Shown here in pieces: positions 23,101-36,100 of a stretch of 64,000 bases of DNA. The stretch is from Ancylostoma caninum (Eukaryota; Nematoda; Chromadorea; Rhabditida; Ancylostomatidae). A model generated the notes under the pieces. That model was not told the DNA's origin. It did no database searches and was given only the letters and a program-made list of their open reading frames with translations. The position numbers and the translations under genes were made by a program. Position 1 is the first letter of the stretch. Each line of letters opens with the position of its first letter. The stretch is taken from the NCBI GenBank assembly GCA_037903475.1, contig JBAJFG010000149.1, forward strand, positions 1 through 64,000, read 5' to 3'.

Positions 23101-26100
23101 CCAGATTTTCCGAGAATGCCTTATAAAATATTCAAAAATTGGTGTTAGCTCATCCTTATTTCTGTATCCTTTTTTTGAATACCTACTTCCAATTATTTTA
23201 TGCTCTAGTGAATAATTTTTTTATAAATTTCTTCTATAAATTCTTGAAATGCCAGTCTGCAACTGGCAAAGTCTCAATCTTTTCCTCTCCACCCCCCCCC
23301 CCCCTCCCCCCATCGATTGTCCATTCCTTGGCTCGCCACTTATATGTTGACCCTTTGGAATCTAAATACTAGGAGTACTCGGCTCTTCCTCACTGACTAG
23401 ATACCCAAGACACCTATGAAATCACTTTAGCTTTAAGAAACTACTATAAATCATGTGAACATCTGATGATTACGCTCCCTTTCCAGGGACGGACAAAATA
23501 TCGGGTCAACGTACTACATGAGAGACGAAGACTTCTATCTGCAGTGGATGTATTTGTGGGTAATTCCTCATTTATCTGAATTTTGCCATCATCAGCTCTT
23601 TTGTTTAGGTCTGTCCTCAGTTTTTTTTTCTTTTAATTTCATTTCCAGAATGCTCTCTGGACCTCTTATTGAGCTCCGCAATGATGAGGACGTAAAGAAC
23701 GCTAAGAAGGGTGAGTGTCATCCAGAGATGTCTAGGTGTGTAAAGCGATGAGTTGTTATCATTTGTGCTAATATTGCTCTTTTTTTCACGAATTTTAACA
23801 ACGATCTGGATTTTTCATCATTTTTAGACGAAATGAAAATTTCCGTTTGCAAGGATCAGTGTCTGTGTTCCAAACGAAAAAAAAAAACTAGGAAACTTTT
23901 CCTAGTAATTGAAATACATTTATGGATACAAAGCTTCTGGTCAAAATATGAATGTTCATGGAATGATCGTTACGTTCCAACGCCTTGCTCTGGCATTCAT
24001 CTCTTTGGGAATTTTGCTGCTATCGCTCACACGGTCGGAGAATGGCTTGATCCTTCCCCCCTGGCCAACACACCCATCCATCCCCGGGTCCGATAAATTA
24101 GGTAACCAGAGAAGTTTGGGACGATGAAGTACTTGGTACAGTTGCCCTCGCATTTCATCGTATTGGGCACATACACATTCAGTATGACGTCTTCGATTGC
24201 AAGAATTCTATGCTGAGTTTCAAAATAGCCTTTGTATAAGCTAACCGTGATATTCTTCACATTTTTCTGGAAATTCCTAGAATTATCCGTGGATCTTTTT
24301 CTTCTTCTGAATGAAATCCTCAGCAACACCCACAAGAAACCGCCAATGATTGATTAACTGTTAAGGTATGATGTTCGGCTCCGTTCCACACCCAGTGACC
24401 ATTGGGACCTTCCCAGATCGTGACTGCACCGCATATCAGCACTTTTCCATATCTGCTGATCGATTCCATGGCCGTTACTTCATGGCTGTTCGGATTGAGA
24501 TTAAACCAGGGTAATTTATGAATCCTGAATCTATTGAGAAACCTCAGCGAAACTTGAATAATTTCACTAATTCCCGCTTATCAACTTGCTGACAAATCCT
24601 AGAAGTCCAGTGTGGTGCTGAACTTTTCAGCCAATCCAATTCTTTCCATTTGATTTTTCATCGCGTATTCAAGCCAGTTTACTTGAATAGTTGCACAGGA
24701 TACACCTCGAAGAGTCTCCTTGTATGTACATCGTACGTTTCGCATAAGTCTCTGGATCTCAAGGTAAATTCCTGCCAAAATTCACATAGTTTGAGCATTT
24801 TCGAAGCGGTGCAATAGGACTTCGCCTAAATATTGTGTGAATTTTGAGCTAATTTGAATACGTGTTCCTTTCTAAATTTTCGATGAATTGCGCTTATTTC
24901 AACTGTACATTCCTAAGTCCTTTTACAAATTATGGAGAAGGTGACGGTATGGAATTAACAGTTCTGGGATGAGCATGGAATGTTCCACGGCCTTCATGTG
25001 CTCTTTGTTACTATCATATAATACTTGTGCTTACACGAATCTTAAAGCTGTTAAGTGAAACGACCTCATTCGATGAGGTCCGTCACATGCATGTGCAGTA
25101 CCTTATTCGAATTGCACTCTGTTAGTCAAGGGGACCTGGCGGACTTTTCAAAACATGGATTTTCAGGAGCACTCCAACAGTATCCACATATCGACCGTTT
25201 GAGAAGCAGCGACGGCGCGACTATGAAGGGAAATTCGACCCGGCTTCACTCATGGGCTTCATATCCACAGCTTCTTTTCCCAGTGTGGTAAGCTGCAGTA
25301 TTTTGCCTGAAACCTTGGGAAATCACACATTCTCAGAATGTTTATTGCTTTCCGTTCCACAAATAATCAACCAGATCACTCAGTTCACATATTCTTCAAT
25401 TATTGAAATTGTGACTAGAATTACTATTTTACTGTAGGTATTTGTTGCTTGGACAGTTATTCATGTCTTCTTGAATAAATAAATAAATAAAAACAAATAA
25501 ATAATTAGGCAAAAAAAATCGGTCTTAAATTAAATTGACCTGCTACTCTGCCACAATTTGCTCGTACTCTTTCAGGTTGACATCACCAATGGATTCACCA
25601 CAAACTTGCTTTTCCGACAGCATCGCAAAATTGCGATTCTAGTTGCTTCATCATCATTCAGTAACGCATCCTATGTCAGCTTAGCTTCAAGAAAAGACGC
25701 TAGGAAGTTCGCTGTCTTCACATACCTTAACAGGTTTGTCACACTCCCTTACTAATTTTCAAACAAGCATAAAATTATCCCTGAATTCCTAGCAGCTGAA
25801 AGGAAGCCGCGCGACAGGTATGAAATATATTCATTCTAGCTTTTTTATGTAAAAGTAGATCAAAGCTTCAAATAGAAGCTTTTACGGATAATGTTAGTGT
25901 GCAAGCTGCATATCCCTCCTCGGCTTCCCGCCCTCTCACCCCGACAATAACACACCGATGCGAATTCGCAACTTTTCAAAGCTTGGAAAACCCGTTTCAT
26001 GCTCCCCTGGTATCAATTCCCCAGACCCACGGAGGGATGGATGAGTTGGTTATCCAGGGCGTCATCGAACCATCGACATTTATTAATTTCAGAACACAAC

Positions 26101-28635
26101 TTGGGCGTTCAGTTCTTCCCTGCAAGCGTCTCCACCTAGTGTTTGAATCATGGAGATGAGGATGATTTGTGTAACATCCACGAGCTGCGCTCGTCATCCG
26201 AGAGCGGTTCCTTAGCACACCGGGACTTTGCTAAAGTCTTGTAGGATCTGACAGCCGTCTTTCCATCCTTAGCTAGAAGAGGTGTTGCGTGCCAAAAAAA
26301 ATTACGCGGTCATTCCTCAACACCAAAAGCTCGTAGGCTCGGATTGGGTCTATAGGTAATCTTTCATACATGGGTATAAGTACCCATAGGTATCGGCTTG
26401 GTGTGGACAACGTCGAGTATAGGTGAACATGGTGGGTTCAACGTAAAGGATACATTAATACGTGCACCATGGGTAATCTCAATGAAGCATTCGGCCCGTG
26501 GAGCTGCTTCCTCCGCCAACTACGGCTGTGATCATCCTCGTTCGAGTTTTAGCTCCACGGTTCGCATCCATGAGCCATAATCGATGGGGTTAAGTGATGT
26601 TGACGTGCTGGTTTTCACACATTTCAACACATACCACGTCTAAGCTAACTAGCACGTTGCTACGGAGCAGAACTGTTAAAGCACGTTAGAATCCGTGTGT
26701 CAGAATGTGTCGGAACAAGCGTGTCATCGTAATATCAACGCTTCGCGTCGGTACTGCTCGGCGGTTGCAGGAAGGAGCTAGCGAGAGTAACAAGGTATGG
26801 TAAAGAGGGGAACAGAGTAAACGTATCGACTTAACGCATTATGATGGCTGGGAGCATAAGTGCTGCTCAAAACCACTACAGGGTGCGTATTAAATACCGG
26901 GACAAGGTTTTTACCTCGTAATTCCTATCAAAATCAACAAAACCTGGAGTTTTTTAAAGATTCCTTTATTCCTCTTCAGTTGAAGCGAAATACATGGGAA
27001 TTACTCAATATGTCCTCCTTTTGCCTTGATCACTGCCTTCAAACGCTTCGGGTAGAATTCTACGGCTGCCCGCAGCGTTTCCTGGGAGATTTCTTCCCAA
27101 GCCTTCTTGAGAGAGACAAGCCTTCTCCTTGAAAACGGCCCAGATGGAGTAGTCCAGACGCTAAGATCGGGGAAGTTCGCCGGCCATTCATTCGCATCGA
27201 TGAATTCGGGCAGGTTCTCGCGACACCACTTCTGCACCTTCTTGGACTTGTGAGCCGGCGCTCCATCTTGCTGGAGTCCCGCTATTTCATAAGCAACCTG
27301 TAGTTGCCGATACTCACTATTTCTTCTTGCCTTCCAGAGTGATAGGCAAGGCGTTTGCGGGGGCTTTTGGAACAGAAACTATGGGATTAATGTCAATTTG
27401 CTTTTGCCAGTGGTGCTGTTGGCTAGCCATCGCTTAGGGATTCGATTCGGTCACGGTTCGAACTGTCATGGTTCGTTCCACTAGGAAATATAGTTGGAGA
27501 GAGATCAGTGAAGAAAGAAAGCAGTGAAGTGTGCAGCAACTGGAGAGACAGCAAGAGAAGCGCACTGTGTGCAAAATATTCAACTATAGTTTGGAATACT
27601 TCATTAGGAGCCGTCACAATGCTCCATTCTAGAACAAGCATATAGGAGAGTCTTCCTTTCCAGCAGCATCAAATTATTTTGTGATCCAGCGAAGTAATAA
27701 ATAGACCGGAGACAAACATGCATTTTCCTAAGCATTCTTCTAAATCTCATCTGTTCTAAGGCAATATTGTCGGAAGTATTGCTTATGCCATTCGTTGGTC
27801 TTCCAGGAACCAAGAGATTGTCAATGACGTGATGAAGCAGTTTAACCTCCCATCAGACGACAAGCCTCAAGTGTTGCTGCTTGACAAGGTTCGTTGATCC
27901 TAGGGTCTTTTTGAAATATAGTGCTAAGTTATTTTTGAAAAATAGTGCTAACGGTATGTCTCCGCTCATCTTTGTTTTGCTGGATAGTCCTTTGTTCTCA
28001 GGAAAGTCCGTATTTCCCAAATGAAAACAACTTCACACAATTTTTATGCACAATGAGGAAAGAACGTCCTGTGGAAGTAGTTACTATTACAAGCAGAACT
28101 ACTACAATTTTCCTGTAATACGCTTTGAATTTTAGCAGAACGTTCACCAACTTCTTCTCGACGAGAGCACCTCTCCAGACTCGATTTGGGAATGGATGCA
28201 GGGAAGAGACGACACTCTCACAAGTATGGATCCCACTTGATTCTCCATTCTCTATTCTAGTGCGACAAATCATTTAAACACTATTTTCCAGGCACACTTT
28301 CCATCAAAGACCCTCATCCACTGCGATTCTTGCAAAAGGCTCGGATAGACAGCGTATTTGGACACCAAAACACATTGATCTTAGCTGACGATACGTTGTT
28401 TCAGGAAGTTGTTGTGAGTTTTTAACGGGACCATCTCTGGGTATTGTTAGATGTCCATACAGTATTATTTTCGAAGAAGAGATGTAGATAATATTATAAC
28501 AAGTTCTGCGCTATGGTAACACCTACATTCCAGACCCATACCGCCCCACACCCTATGCCAACGGGCGGAGGCACCGGTGGCTGTCCGTTCATGTCCGGCG
28601 CAGCAGGTGGAGGAGCAATACATGAAGAGCTATAA
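20119..28635 (+). CDS. Thioredoxin/PDI-fold protein with C-terminal HEEL (ER lumen), 5' exon(s) missing
   Basis: Sixteen exons join in phase: 20119-20209, 20367-20464, 21160-21245, 21316-21396, 21465-21653, 21706-21821, 22935-23040, 23487-23555, 23649-23710, 24366-24510, 25167-25287, 25576-25733, 27807-27888, 28139-28223, 28292-28413 and 28534-28635. They give 570 aa without an N-terminus. Thioredoxin-like segments are ELFVLFWSH + [19 protein letters not shown] (exons 6-7) and [19 protein letters not shown] + KIAILVASS (exons 11-12). The usual WCGHC redox site is absent: FWSH occupies its place. The Gly-rich tail ends HEEL, a KDEL-type retrieval signal, so I infer residence in the ER lumen, perhaps as a non-catalytic chaperone-like PDI relative (TXNDC16/ERp90-like families are candidates). 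No signal peptide was found because the first detected exon begins mid-protein. Introns carry a MITE, a degenerate SINE and a mariner fragment. The specific family is uncertain. Confidence 0.8.
22355..22729. mobile_element. Non-autonomous TIR element (MITE), family copy 2
   Basis: The left end reads TGGACCGAATAAAAATCGAA and the right end is its reverse complement, ending TTTTTATTCGGTCCA. The arms extend inward about 100 bases (CAGGAAACAATCTAAACATC pairing with the segment around GAATTGTTTCCTGAATTGG). Same family as 7196-7575. It sits in the 21822-22934 intron of the thioredoxin-like gene. Confidence 0.8.
25900..26160 (-). repeat. Degenerate tRNA-derived SINE, old copy
   Basis: Blocks such as CTGGTATCAATT, CCCACGGAGGGATGGATGAG, TTGGTTAT and GGGCGTCATCGAACCATCGAC line up in order with the better-preserved SINE at 47160-47341, but the promoter boxes are eroded. 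It lies in the 25734-27806 intron of the thioredoxin-like gene. Confidence 0.55.
26879..27310 (-). pseudogene. Tc1/mariner-family transposase fragment (C-terminal part, frameshifted)
   Basis: Read on the minus strand, the fragment contains [20 protein letters not shown], then [19 protein letters not shown] and [20 protein letters not shown], ending [12 protein letters not shown] and a stop near 27001. The QQDGAPAH block holds the second catalytic aspartate of the DDE/DDD triad. Near the PDL block the frame shifts twice, with the expected DYSIW block in another frame, so the copy is dead. On the plus strand 26879 starts CAGGGTGCGTATTAAATACC preceded by TA, which fits a transposon end at a TA target. 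The other end is lost. It lies inside an intron of the thioredoxin-like gene, antisense to it. Confidence 0.88.
27420..27610. repeat. Dispersed repeat related to 56820-57010
   Basis: The shared order of blocks includes ATAGTTGGAGAGAGA-like sequence, GAAAG(A)AAG, AGTGTGCA, CTGGAGAGACA, GAGAGAAGC and AATATTCAACTA. The TATAGTTG / CAACTATA pair at the two sides suggests short inverted ends. The class is unknown. Confidence 0.45.
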
Positions 28636-30842
28636 GAGAGCTGCTGTGCCACATTCGCAATTCCGGGTGGAAGGGTCATTCAAAACGTGTATTTTAGGTA
28701 TGAATAAAGTGTTTTACTGTATAATACTGTTGTTAAATTGTCCTGAGATTTACACCGATTCCAAAAGGTACATAGGTAGGAAAAAGCCGAGCTATTTTCT
28801 CAGTTGCTAGACGATAGGAAATCTTAAATCGTCGGACTTAGGCGTTCCACAGCACTTTTGTTACTTCTTCTCAAAATACTAGTTAGCTGAGAGGTAGCGA
28901 AAGCACAGCTGCATTATTAGCACATAGTTTTCTCTAATTTTTTTTCTTCAAAGGCACGGACCACAAATGGACAGTACGAGCACGGATTCTCTGGTAATGA
29001 AGATCAGAGCATTGGCTTCTCATATCAACCCCCGTAAAAAATTTACTGTGTGATTTTCAACCAGGCGCTTTTGTCAGCCTACCGATTGTGCTTTAAGCGC
29101 ATATCCCTGAATCTTTTTTCATGAATTTCACGAACTATATATCAGTCAGAATTTCAGAATCGAAGATAAAGCACCAAGGGAGAGAGCAGCTGAAAGCATA
29201 GTTTCTGGATCTCCCTCGTGCTTGGTGCAGTTTCAAATTATGAATTTTGCTATCCGAAACATTGCCGGATCTCAGGCACTGAAATTTTAGCGAATGCTGC
29301 ATTTAGAAAGCGCATCATGTCTCATTACGCCCCATTTTTGTGGTTGTACACAGAATTGGAACTATCTCTTTAAACGCACGCGGAGGTGGACCACAAATCG
29401 TTGCGCCGCTAATCCACAGATGAAATTCTTCTTCTGATCGTGGGGCAGCGGTTACTCTCGACGTCCAGAACACCGCATTTTGGGGTGTAAAAAGTAAATC
29501 AGTGTAATAACAATAAAATCCTGGAATGAACATGCCAGCAGACGTGCTACAGTTTCAAGAGCAGTGACTCATCTCGGAATAGTTTTCGAGAATTTCACCA
29601 GAAAAGTGTCTTCAAGAGACGCTGCTTGCACTGGCTTTCCCACGATTCCCTGCAGAAATGTAGAAGAACCTGTGCTTAGCTTTTCTGGTGGAGTTGTGGA
29701 TGCTCATTTAGAAACCTGGCACAATGAGGCGTGAGCATTCACCAAGCGGCATCACCAGCAGCACAGCTTTTGGCAAATGTCCCAAAAAGCGTCCCGAATC
29801 CTTCACGAAAGGCACAAAAGCGGGCTTGCATACTACTTTCAGAAAAATGTATACTATTCTGGTCAGCGTCCTCTGAAGAATTTTTTCCTCACAAACATCT
29901 CGAAAACGACTCTGGGGTGAGGCGCTGGCTTTAAATTGGCCGATGCGAAGATGAATTTGATGATCAACAAAAGAAAGTAGAACTGTTACAAAGTTCTTGC
30001 GATGTGATCTACAACTACCATTCCATCCCTTTGCTTCCTATGATGAGTAAAACATGAAGAAGATTTTCCGAACACGAAGGGCAGGTGACCAAACAGAATA
30101 CCAGCTACGGATCTTTACCTGCTAGTTGATCCCTACAGCAGGATATGCTGCGTTAAATTAGCTAGAAATTGGCTGTACCTCCACCCTGTCCTGTTATTTG
30201 CCATTCACTGCTTAAAGGCAGCACCCACGAAAATTTTCGAGCTTGGGATTTTGATCGTTTTGGATACTCAGCCGCTGTCGCAACAATTCTAGGAAAGTTA
30301 CACAGTCGTAGATATCAACATTCTCAAGCTATGAACAGATGAAGTTTGTGCTGGCGATCGGTTTGGATGAGTTGTGGAATGAAATGAATGGGTGTTTTTG
30401 TTTACAATCACTCTCTTTGCATGTGATACCACATGTTTTCATTCCAACCTCTTTCTACTTCGAGCTCAAGTAACCCGGCCATCTTTTGCAAATCTGCTAA
30501 ATTGGTAGCAATGAAAACCGCCATTTTCGTAGGATTTGACAAAAGCGATCACCGCCTTCGTTTTCATCATAGCGCTAAGCCTAGGAATACAGCAAAATCT
30601 GTGAGAGCAAAATTTTCGTGGATGATGCCTTTAAATTAATGAACACTCTCACTGGGAACAACAGCATCTAACTTCTTCAAAGTAAGCGAGGAGCTTTTGT
30701 CGAGAAAACCAATCCGATGACTCTCATAATGTACCTTCAAGCGATATATGGGGAACGTCAATCATGACTGCAGCTCTCGCATGAGAGAGAGCAGCGCCAC
30801 ATCACTTCAGTACATGTAAACCACTATATTTTCAATGTTTGG
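28636..30842. other. 3' flank of the thioredoxin-like gene and intergenic DNA
   Basis: An AATAAA at 28703-28708, 68 bases after the stop codon, is a likely poly(A) signal for the thioredoxin-like gene. Beyond it no gene was recognised. A small imperfect inverted repeat around GCACCAAGGGAGAG / CTCCCTCGTGCTTGGTGC lies near 29170-29230. Confidence 0.45.
28703..28708 (+). terminator. Poly(A) signal AATAAA
   Basis: A consensus hexamer 68 bases downstream of the TAA of the thioredoxin-like gene, at normal nematode spacing. Confidence 0.6.
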
Positions 30843-30850
30843 GTTACCAC

Positions 30851-31984
30851 CAGAGATGAGCGGAAGTCAGATTCAAAAATTCGGAAGTCGGAAGTCGGAA
30901 GCCCAAAAAAGACCGGAATATCGAAGTGCCGGAAGTCGGAAGTATGGAGAGTCCAATGTGCGTACACATGCATATAGTAAGGGCACTTAGGGCTGGTGTA
31001 AACCATGTACTGTTAGACTAACTGGCGTTCATTTTGATAATTCTATCTAATCACTTCCATAAATAGTGGCATCAGTTCACGATTAGAGATTAAATTAAAA
31101 ATAAAGGATCGCTCAATAAAGTCTGTGGTTGAGCAGGACTGCAGCGAATTCGTCAGGTAATGAAAATTCATAAGTTTAAAACAAAAGCTTTCGGAATGGA
31201 TACATTATATGTATTTTCCACAGAAAAATGTCTTATGGAGAAGAATGTTGAGTACTACTACCCAGTTACCATATCAGATCTCCACCTCCATTACAAGAGT
31301 GTCTTCTAGAAAATCATCTTGTTACGTTTTGGTATCTTTTTGGCGGGACTCTGTGCGACTTTTGCACTTTGATAAAACTGAGGATTGGCTGATTTTGGTT
31401 TGACCCCATGCGGTTTGGTTAGTTATTATGCGTGAAGTTGATGAGAACGAACTACTGCAAATCCTTAATAGATTCTCTTAGAAAGTGCTAAATCTTGAGA
31501 AGATCCTCTATTACTCCTCTATGATTCCAAGCCGAATTTTTGACAATGTGATTTCGTTAATGCAGGTATTGATGTGTAGTATCGAACCCACAAGAAAAAC
31601 GTTGCAACTGCAACTAGGACAACATAAATCCATCTCCAGAAATTTCAGAAAAAATGACCACAACGAAAGTTTTAGTTGAGGACTGTTGCTACCCTGTATA
31701 ACATCCCACCTAAGACTGCAAAACTTGCGTGGAAACAGTGCACGCCTAGGAAGCGTTATTTTTGGTTCGCGTCTGCCGTATTGTGCACACAATGTCAGTT
31801 AGATCTTGAAATACCGCTCAAAATTAGTAGCAGTCTTGAAATAAAACGCAATTTGCATCAATCCAAGACTTTCGAGAAACTTACAATTTTTTTTAGCCAT
31901 TTTTCGGAAATCGAAACTCAAAAGCCCAAAAAAAAAACATCAAAATATCGGAAATAGCGGAAGTCGGAGCTCTGCTCATTCCTG
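30851..31984. mobile_element. Non-autonomous hAT-like element with 8-bp target duplication
   Basis: The element is 1134 bp. It starts CAGAGATGAGC and ends GCTCATTCCTG (11-bp inverted ends, two mismatches), flanked by a perfect 8-bp repeat GTTACCAC at 30843-30850 and 31985-31992. GGAAGTCGGAAGTCGG-like subterminal repeats occur near both ends. There is no transposase frame. It belongs to a different family from the pair at 11-15 kb, judging by the termini. Confidence 0.85.
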
Positions 31985-31992
31985 GTTACCAC

Positions 31993-33135
31993 CTATCAAC
32001 GTGCGTTAACAAGTGGTTTGACACTGCACGCAGGTGCAATCATGACTAACGTTCACAGGACCAAAAAGCCCGAATGCAGCAATGAATAGTATCCCATTCA
32101 ACAATTGACAACACTGCAAGAACTTTGCACTACAAGAGTTTCCATATTAGCAGTATAATTTATTTAATCACAAGTTATAAATTAATAAAATCGGCAATGC
32201 TTTTCAGTACTAAAACGACCACGAAACGAAGCAAGATACTTTATAGGAAATGACATGAGACTAACAATCATAGACACATTATTCTAACCAAAGATCTCAC
32301 AATGAACAAAGGACTCGTAGTTTACCGTAACATCAGCGCATTTAAGTGCCCTAGTAATAGTACAGTCTCGGCCCCCAACGAACCTAACTACAAATATCCT
32401 CCTCTGCAGTGGATGGAACTAGAAACTCTCTTAAAACATCGCCATAACGATTTAACAATAGATTAGCAATAACGAATGAACGAATGAACGACGGAAATGT
32501 GGTACTAAAAGATCAAACGTATGAGTTTGTTGTTAAACAGCATACAAAAACACAGTTTACCCACTCTGGCCACTGACAGCTACTGTGACTGCACAGAGTA
32601 TTCCTGAGGGACTCTCTCAACGACAACATCAACGACAAACGGGGTTCTGGGATTCCTTTACTCCACAGCAGCTAGTTAGTTAACCAAATAAAATTCTTAA
32701 AGTATTATAAAATGTTTCTGCAGCGAACAATGACTGGACAAGATAAGAAACGAAACGAACAAAAACCTGTACCATGAAATATCAACACCATGCAGTCACA
32801 AAGAAGAAACTGGTGCCTATGACCGTAATAGATGGAGAAATGACGTAAAAAAAATTCTGTGAAAGGATTGTACAGCCAATCTCACTGAATGGAAACGAAG
32901 TTCAAAATTCCATTCCGGGAAGAAACGAGCAAGCGCTTGCATAGATCAGTTGAGAACAAAGTACGACCGAGTACAGACGAAGGCAGGAACATACCGTAGA
33001 TGATGAGGTAGAGCAGCTAGCTAAAAATTACACGTTTTTGACCATGGAAGTTGGTGAGAACTTCGACAATATCAAATATAAAATGGTGGTAGGATCTTAC
33101 AAGTTCTTCGCATCCAATTCCTACACATTCTTCAT
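31993..33135. other. Probable 3' UTR and 3' flank of the rfp-1-like gene
   Basis: No coding sequence is seen. On the minus strand an AATAAA (plus strand TTTATT at 32159-32164) lies about 970 bases beyond the stop codon and could end a long 3' UTR, but this is speculative. Confidence 0.35.
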
Positions 33136-36100
33136 TTATCCTATGTATACTCTATGGAAATCATTCGCACCAAATCCGGCATTGCATTTTGGACACTTCC
33201 GCTGCCGCGTGTCATACCTGAATTTGGACGGTTCAAGTCTGAACATGAAAAATTTCCAAATTTGTTAAACTACACATGGTATGTAGAAAGAAATGGTAGG
33301 ATATAGAGACTTACCTCGTCTTCAAACATTTCATGCAAAACACATGGAAACACTTTGTCAGGATTGCGTCCTTTCGATTAACTTTGCAAGATGGACACGT
33401 GAGAACATCCTAAAAATTGGAAATCACAATTAAGAAAACTAGCTTTTCACAAATTTCAAAGCAGAACTGAGAGAGACACTGGATATGCTTCAAACCCGCT
33501 TTTTCTTCTCCCTGTTTTTGCTGATTTTGTTTTGTTTTCCTCGGCTTTTCTTGATGACAATATGAGGAGAAAAATCGGTGGGAGCATACGACAACGGTGC
33601 AAAAGAATGCAAAGCTAGAGCGACAATCTCGATTGCCAGTGAGCGTAAAATAATGCCACCAGATTGCCTCGATGACATCACCTTCAAAAATCGTAACAGA
33701 AAGGCGATATTTGACTTCTTTTCAGGCTGCTGTTATGCACCAAGAAACACAAATGCTTTGTTTTCATATAAACTTTTTTTTAGAGCGAAACGCTCTTCAT
33801 TTTTCTCGCAATATGGCACAAATCTACAGAGAAGGGCAGGTTTAAAAAAAAACGAACAGCAATTTAAAATAAACTAAGGATAAATTTACGAAAGAATCCT
33901 TTGTCAAAGTCAGAGTTTTTAAAGTCAGCTTCTATACTGAGTGGAGAGCCCGCAGCACATTTCCGTGCTGGCCATTCTCAGCTCTAGGCTATGCGAGGAG
34001 GATTCTGTGCTATCCACAAGAAATGCTCAGGAACAACAATAACCACCAATACGAAAAATGCGGCCTGTATTTTCTGCTCAACCAGAGACGACCTACCAAC
34101 TCCACAACCACGGGATTTGATTCAACGCTGTAAGAAAACTACCAGGCTTCCACTCGCACAGCTGGACGTAATCACGGACACTCTCGTGTGAGAAGAAACC
34201 GAAAATTCGATTTTCACAAAAGCGACGACTCGTTCAAAAGCAACTAGTACCAATAAATAATTATCTAATCATCCAACATAACGGTCAACAGGTAAACCAA
34301 GAAGTTTGTATAATAATGCAAAGGAAATTTGATCTCCATTTCATCATGGAAAGAATCAAGCAAAGAAAATGTGGGATATACTATACATACACCATACATC
34401 ACACAGAAGGAACCCAAAATTTTTCAAAATGACTCGCAACAAACCTTTAGTTCTCGTATTTCCTCCATCAGCACAGCGTCAGTGCTACCCAGTTTTTCGC
34501 TCTTCTTTGCTCGTTCTAGACGCTTCCGAAGCGTCGAGTTCTCTTCCTCCAGCCGACGTTTTCGCTGATCAACCACTTCCAGTTGCAAAGTTTTGGAAGC
34601 AACAACCTAAACTAGCGTTAGCACACACACATTTTCATTCAAACATCTCCACCGTTCAATTCCATCCCAAAAAAAGTTCTTTTTTTTTGAAATTCTGCGC
34701 ATAAGTGAGAGAAGTCTCATCAAGTGCTATGCAAATTAACAATGAAGAAATCGAAAATTTGAAAGTTTCAAATAATCTCAGTTAGAAGTAAAACAAAGTG
34801 AAATTGTTTCCAGCGTAGCTAACCTCTTGGATGTCCCTGAGTTGAGCAGCAATCTTTTCGCTACGCGTCCCCAAATCAGCCGTGTTTAACGACTGCTCAG
34901 TTACCTGTTTTCGAAGAGCCTCAATCATGCGATTTTGCCGCCTAAATCAACAACTACCAGTAAGAAGTACTGGGACTGAACCGAGGAAGACTACTAGAAT
35001 GTTCAAGTTAACAACACTGACACCAGTTAAATCATAAAAATTTAGGTTCGCTTTCCAACCCTGCTACATCCTTCATAACATAAAATGAAAGATTAGAACA
35101 TACACGTTCTCCTTCGTCTTAACACCAATGGTTTCCAGCGCAAGTCTCAGGGCTTCATTTTGCGATTCTTTCTCACATTGCAAGGCCGCTATCTGCCTGG
35201 TTAGATTGTTAACCTGCGATTCCAAGTGTGCCTACAACATTAAGTGCTTCGGAAAAGTATCAAAATAGAAATGTTAGGACATGGCAAGCAAATAAAAGTA
35301 TGTAAACATGAGCAAGTATGTAGTTAGACAGATGAATAGTAAAATCTACCATTTCCTCCTTTATTTTGACCTGCAACTGAGTGGCTATGATGCGGTCGTT
35401 CATCATTTTGATATGACCCTCATCATTCTCTTTTTGTAAAGAAATGAGTTTGGCGTTTTGCTCCTGCAGCTCTTCGAGGGCCTGTAACACATTTTTTTTA
35501 GCAATTTTCTTAGGAAATCAGAACCAAAAGAGAAATTAGAACTTACGGAACCCGTGTTGTCGAGATCAAGCATGAGCGATGCCTCAGTGTCCTTCAGCAT
35601 CGTTACTTCACGCTTCAGTCGTTCAATTTCACTATCTTTCTGGGCGAACAATCTATTCGCATCCATCTGAAGAGAAAAATGATAACCATAAGCAACATAT
35701 GACCAACTCGAACGCAGGAAAATAATGAGAAAAAAACTTCAAGAACATCGATAGTTATTTCCCTCGTAAAAATTCTCCCCTAGAAAATCCTACTTCATGA
35801 GATCTTTTCAAAACATAAGAAAACCAACTGTGATTACAACAACTGCCCCTCTTCTGCATTGCCTTTGCAGAAAAAAAAAACTAGAAGGAAAACACAAGTA
35901 ACCAACAAAAGCGAGCAAAAATACAAGTACTTGTATGCACTACTCGTTTAAACAACTCGAAAACATGTTAACAAACAAACCTCAAAGTACCGCATACGCT
36001 CCCTCCTTTCTATGTTTCCTAACCGTTTGATCTGATGTATTAGTCGCTCATTTTCCTTCTTTAACCGACGTTCACGTACTAACAGCTAAAAAAAACTAAT

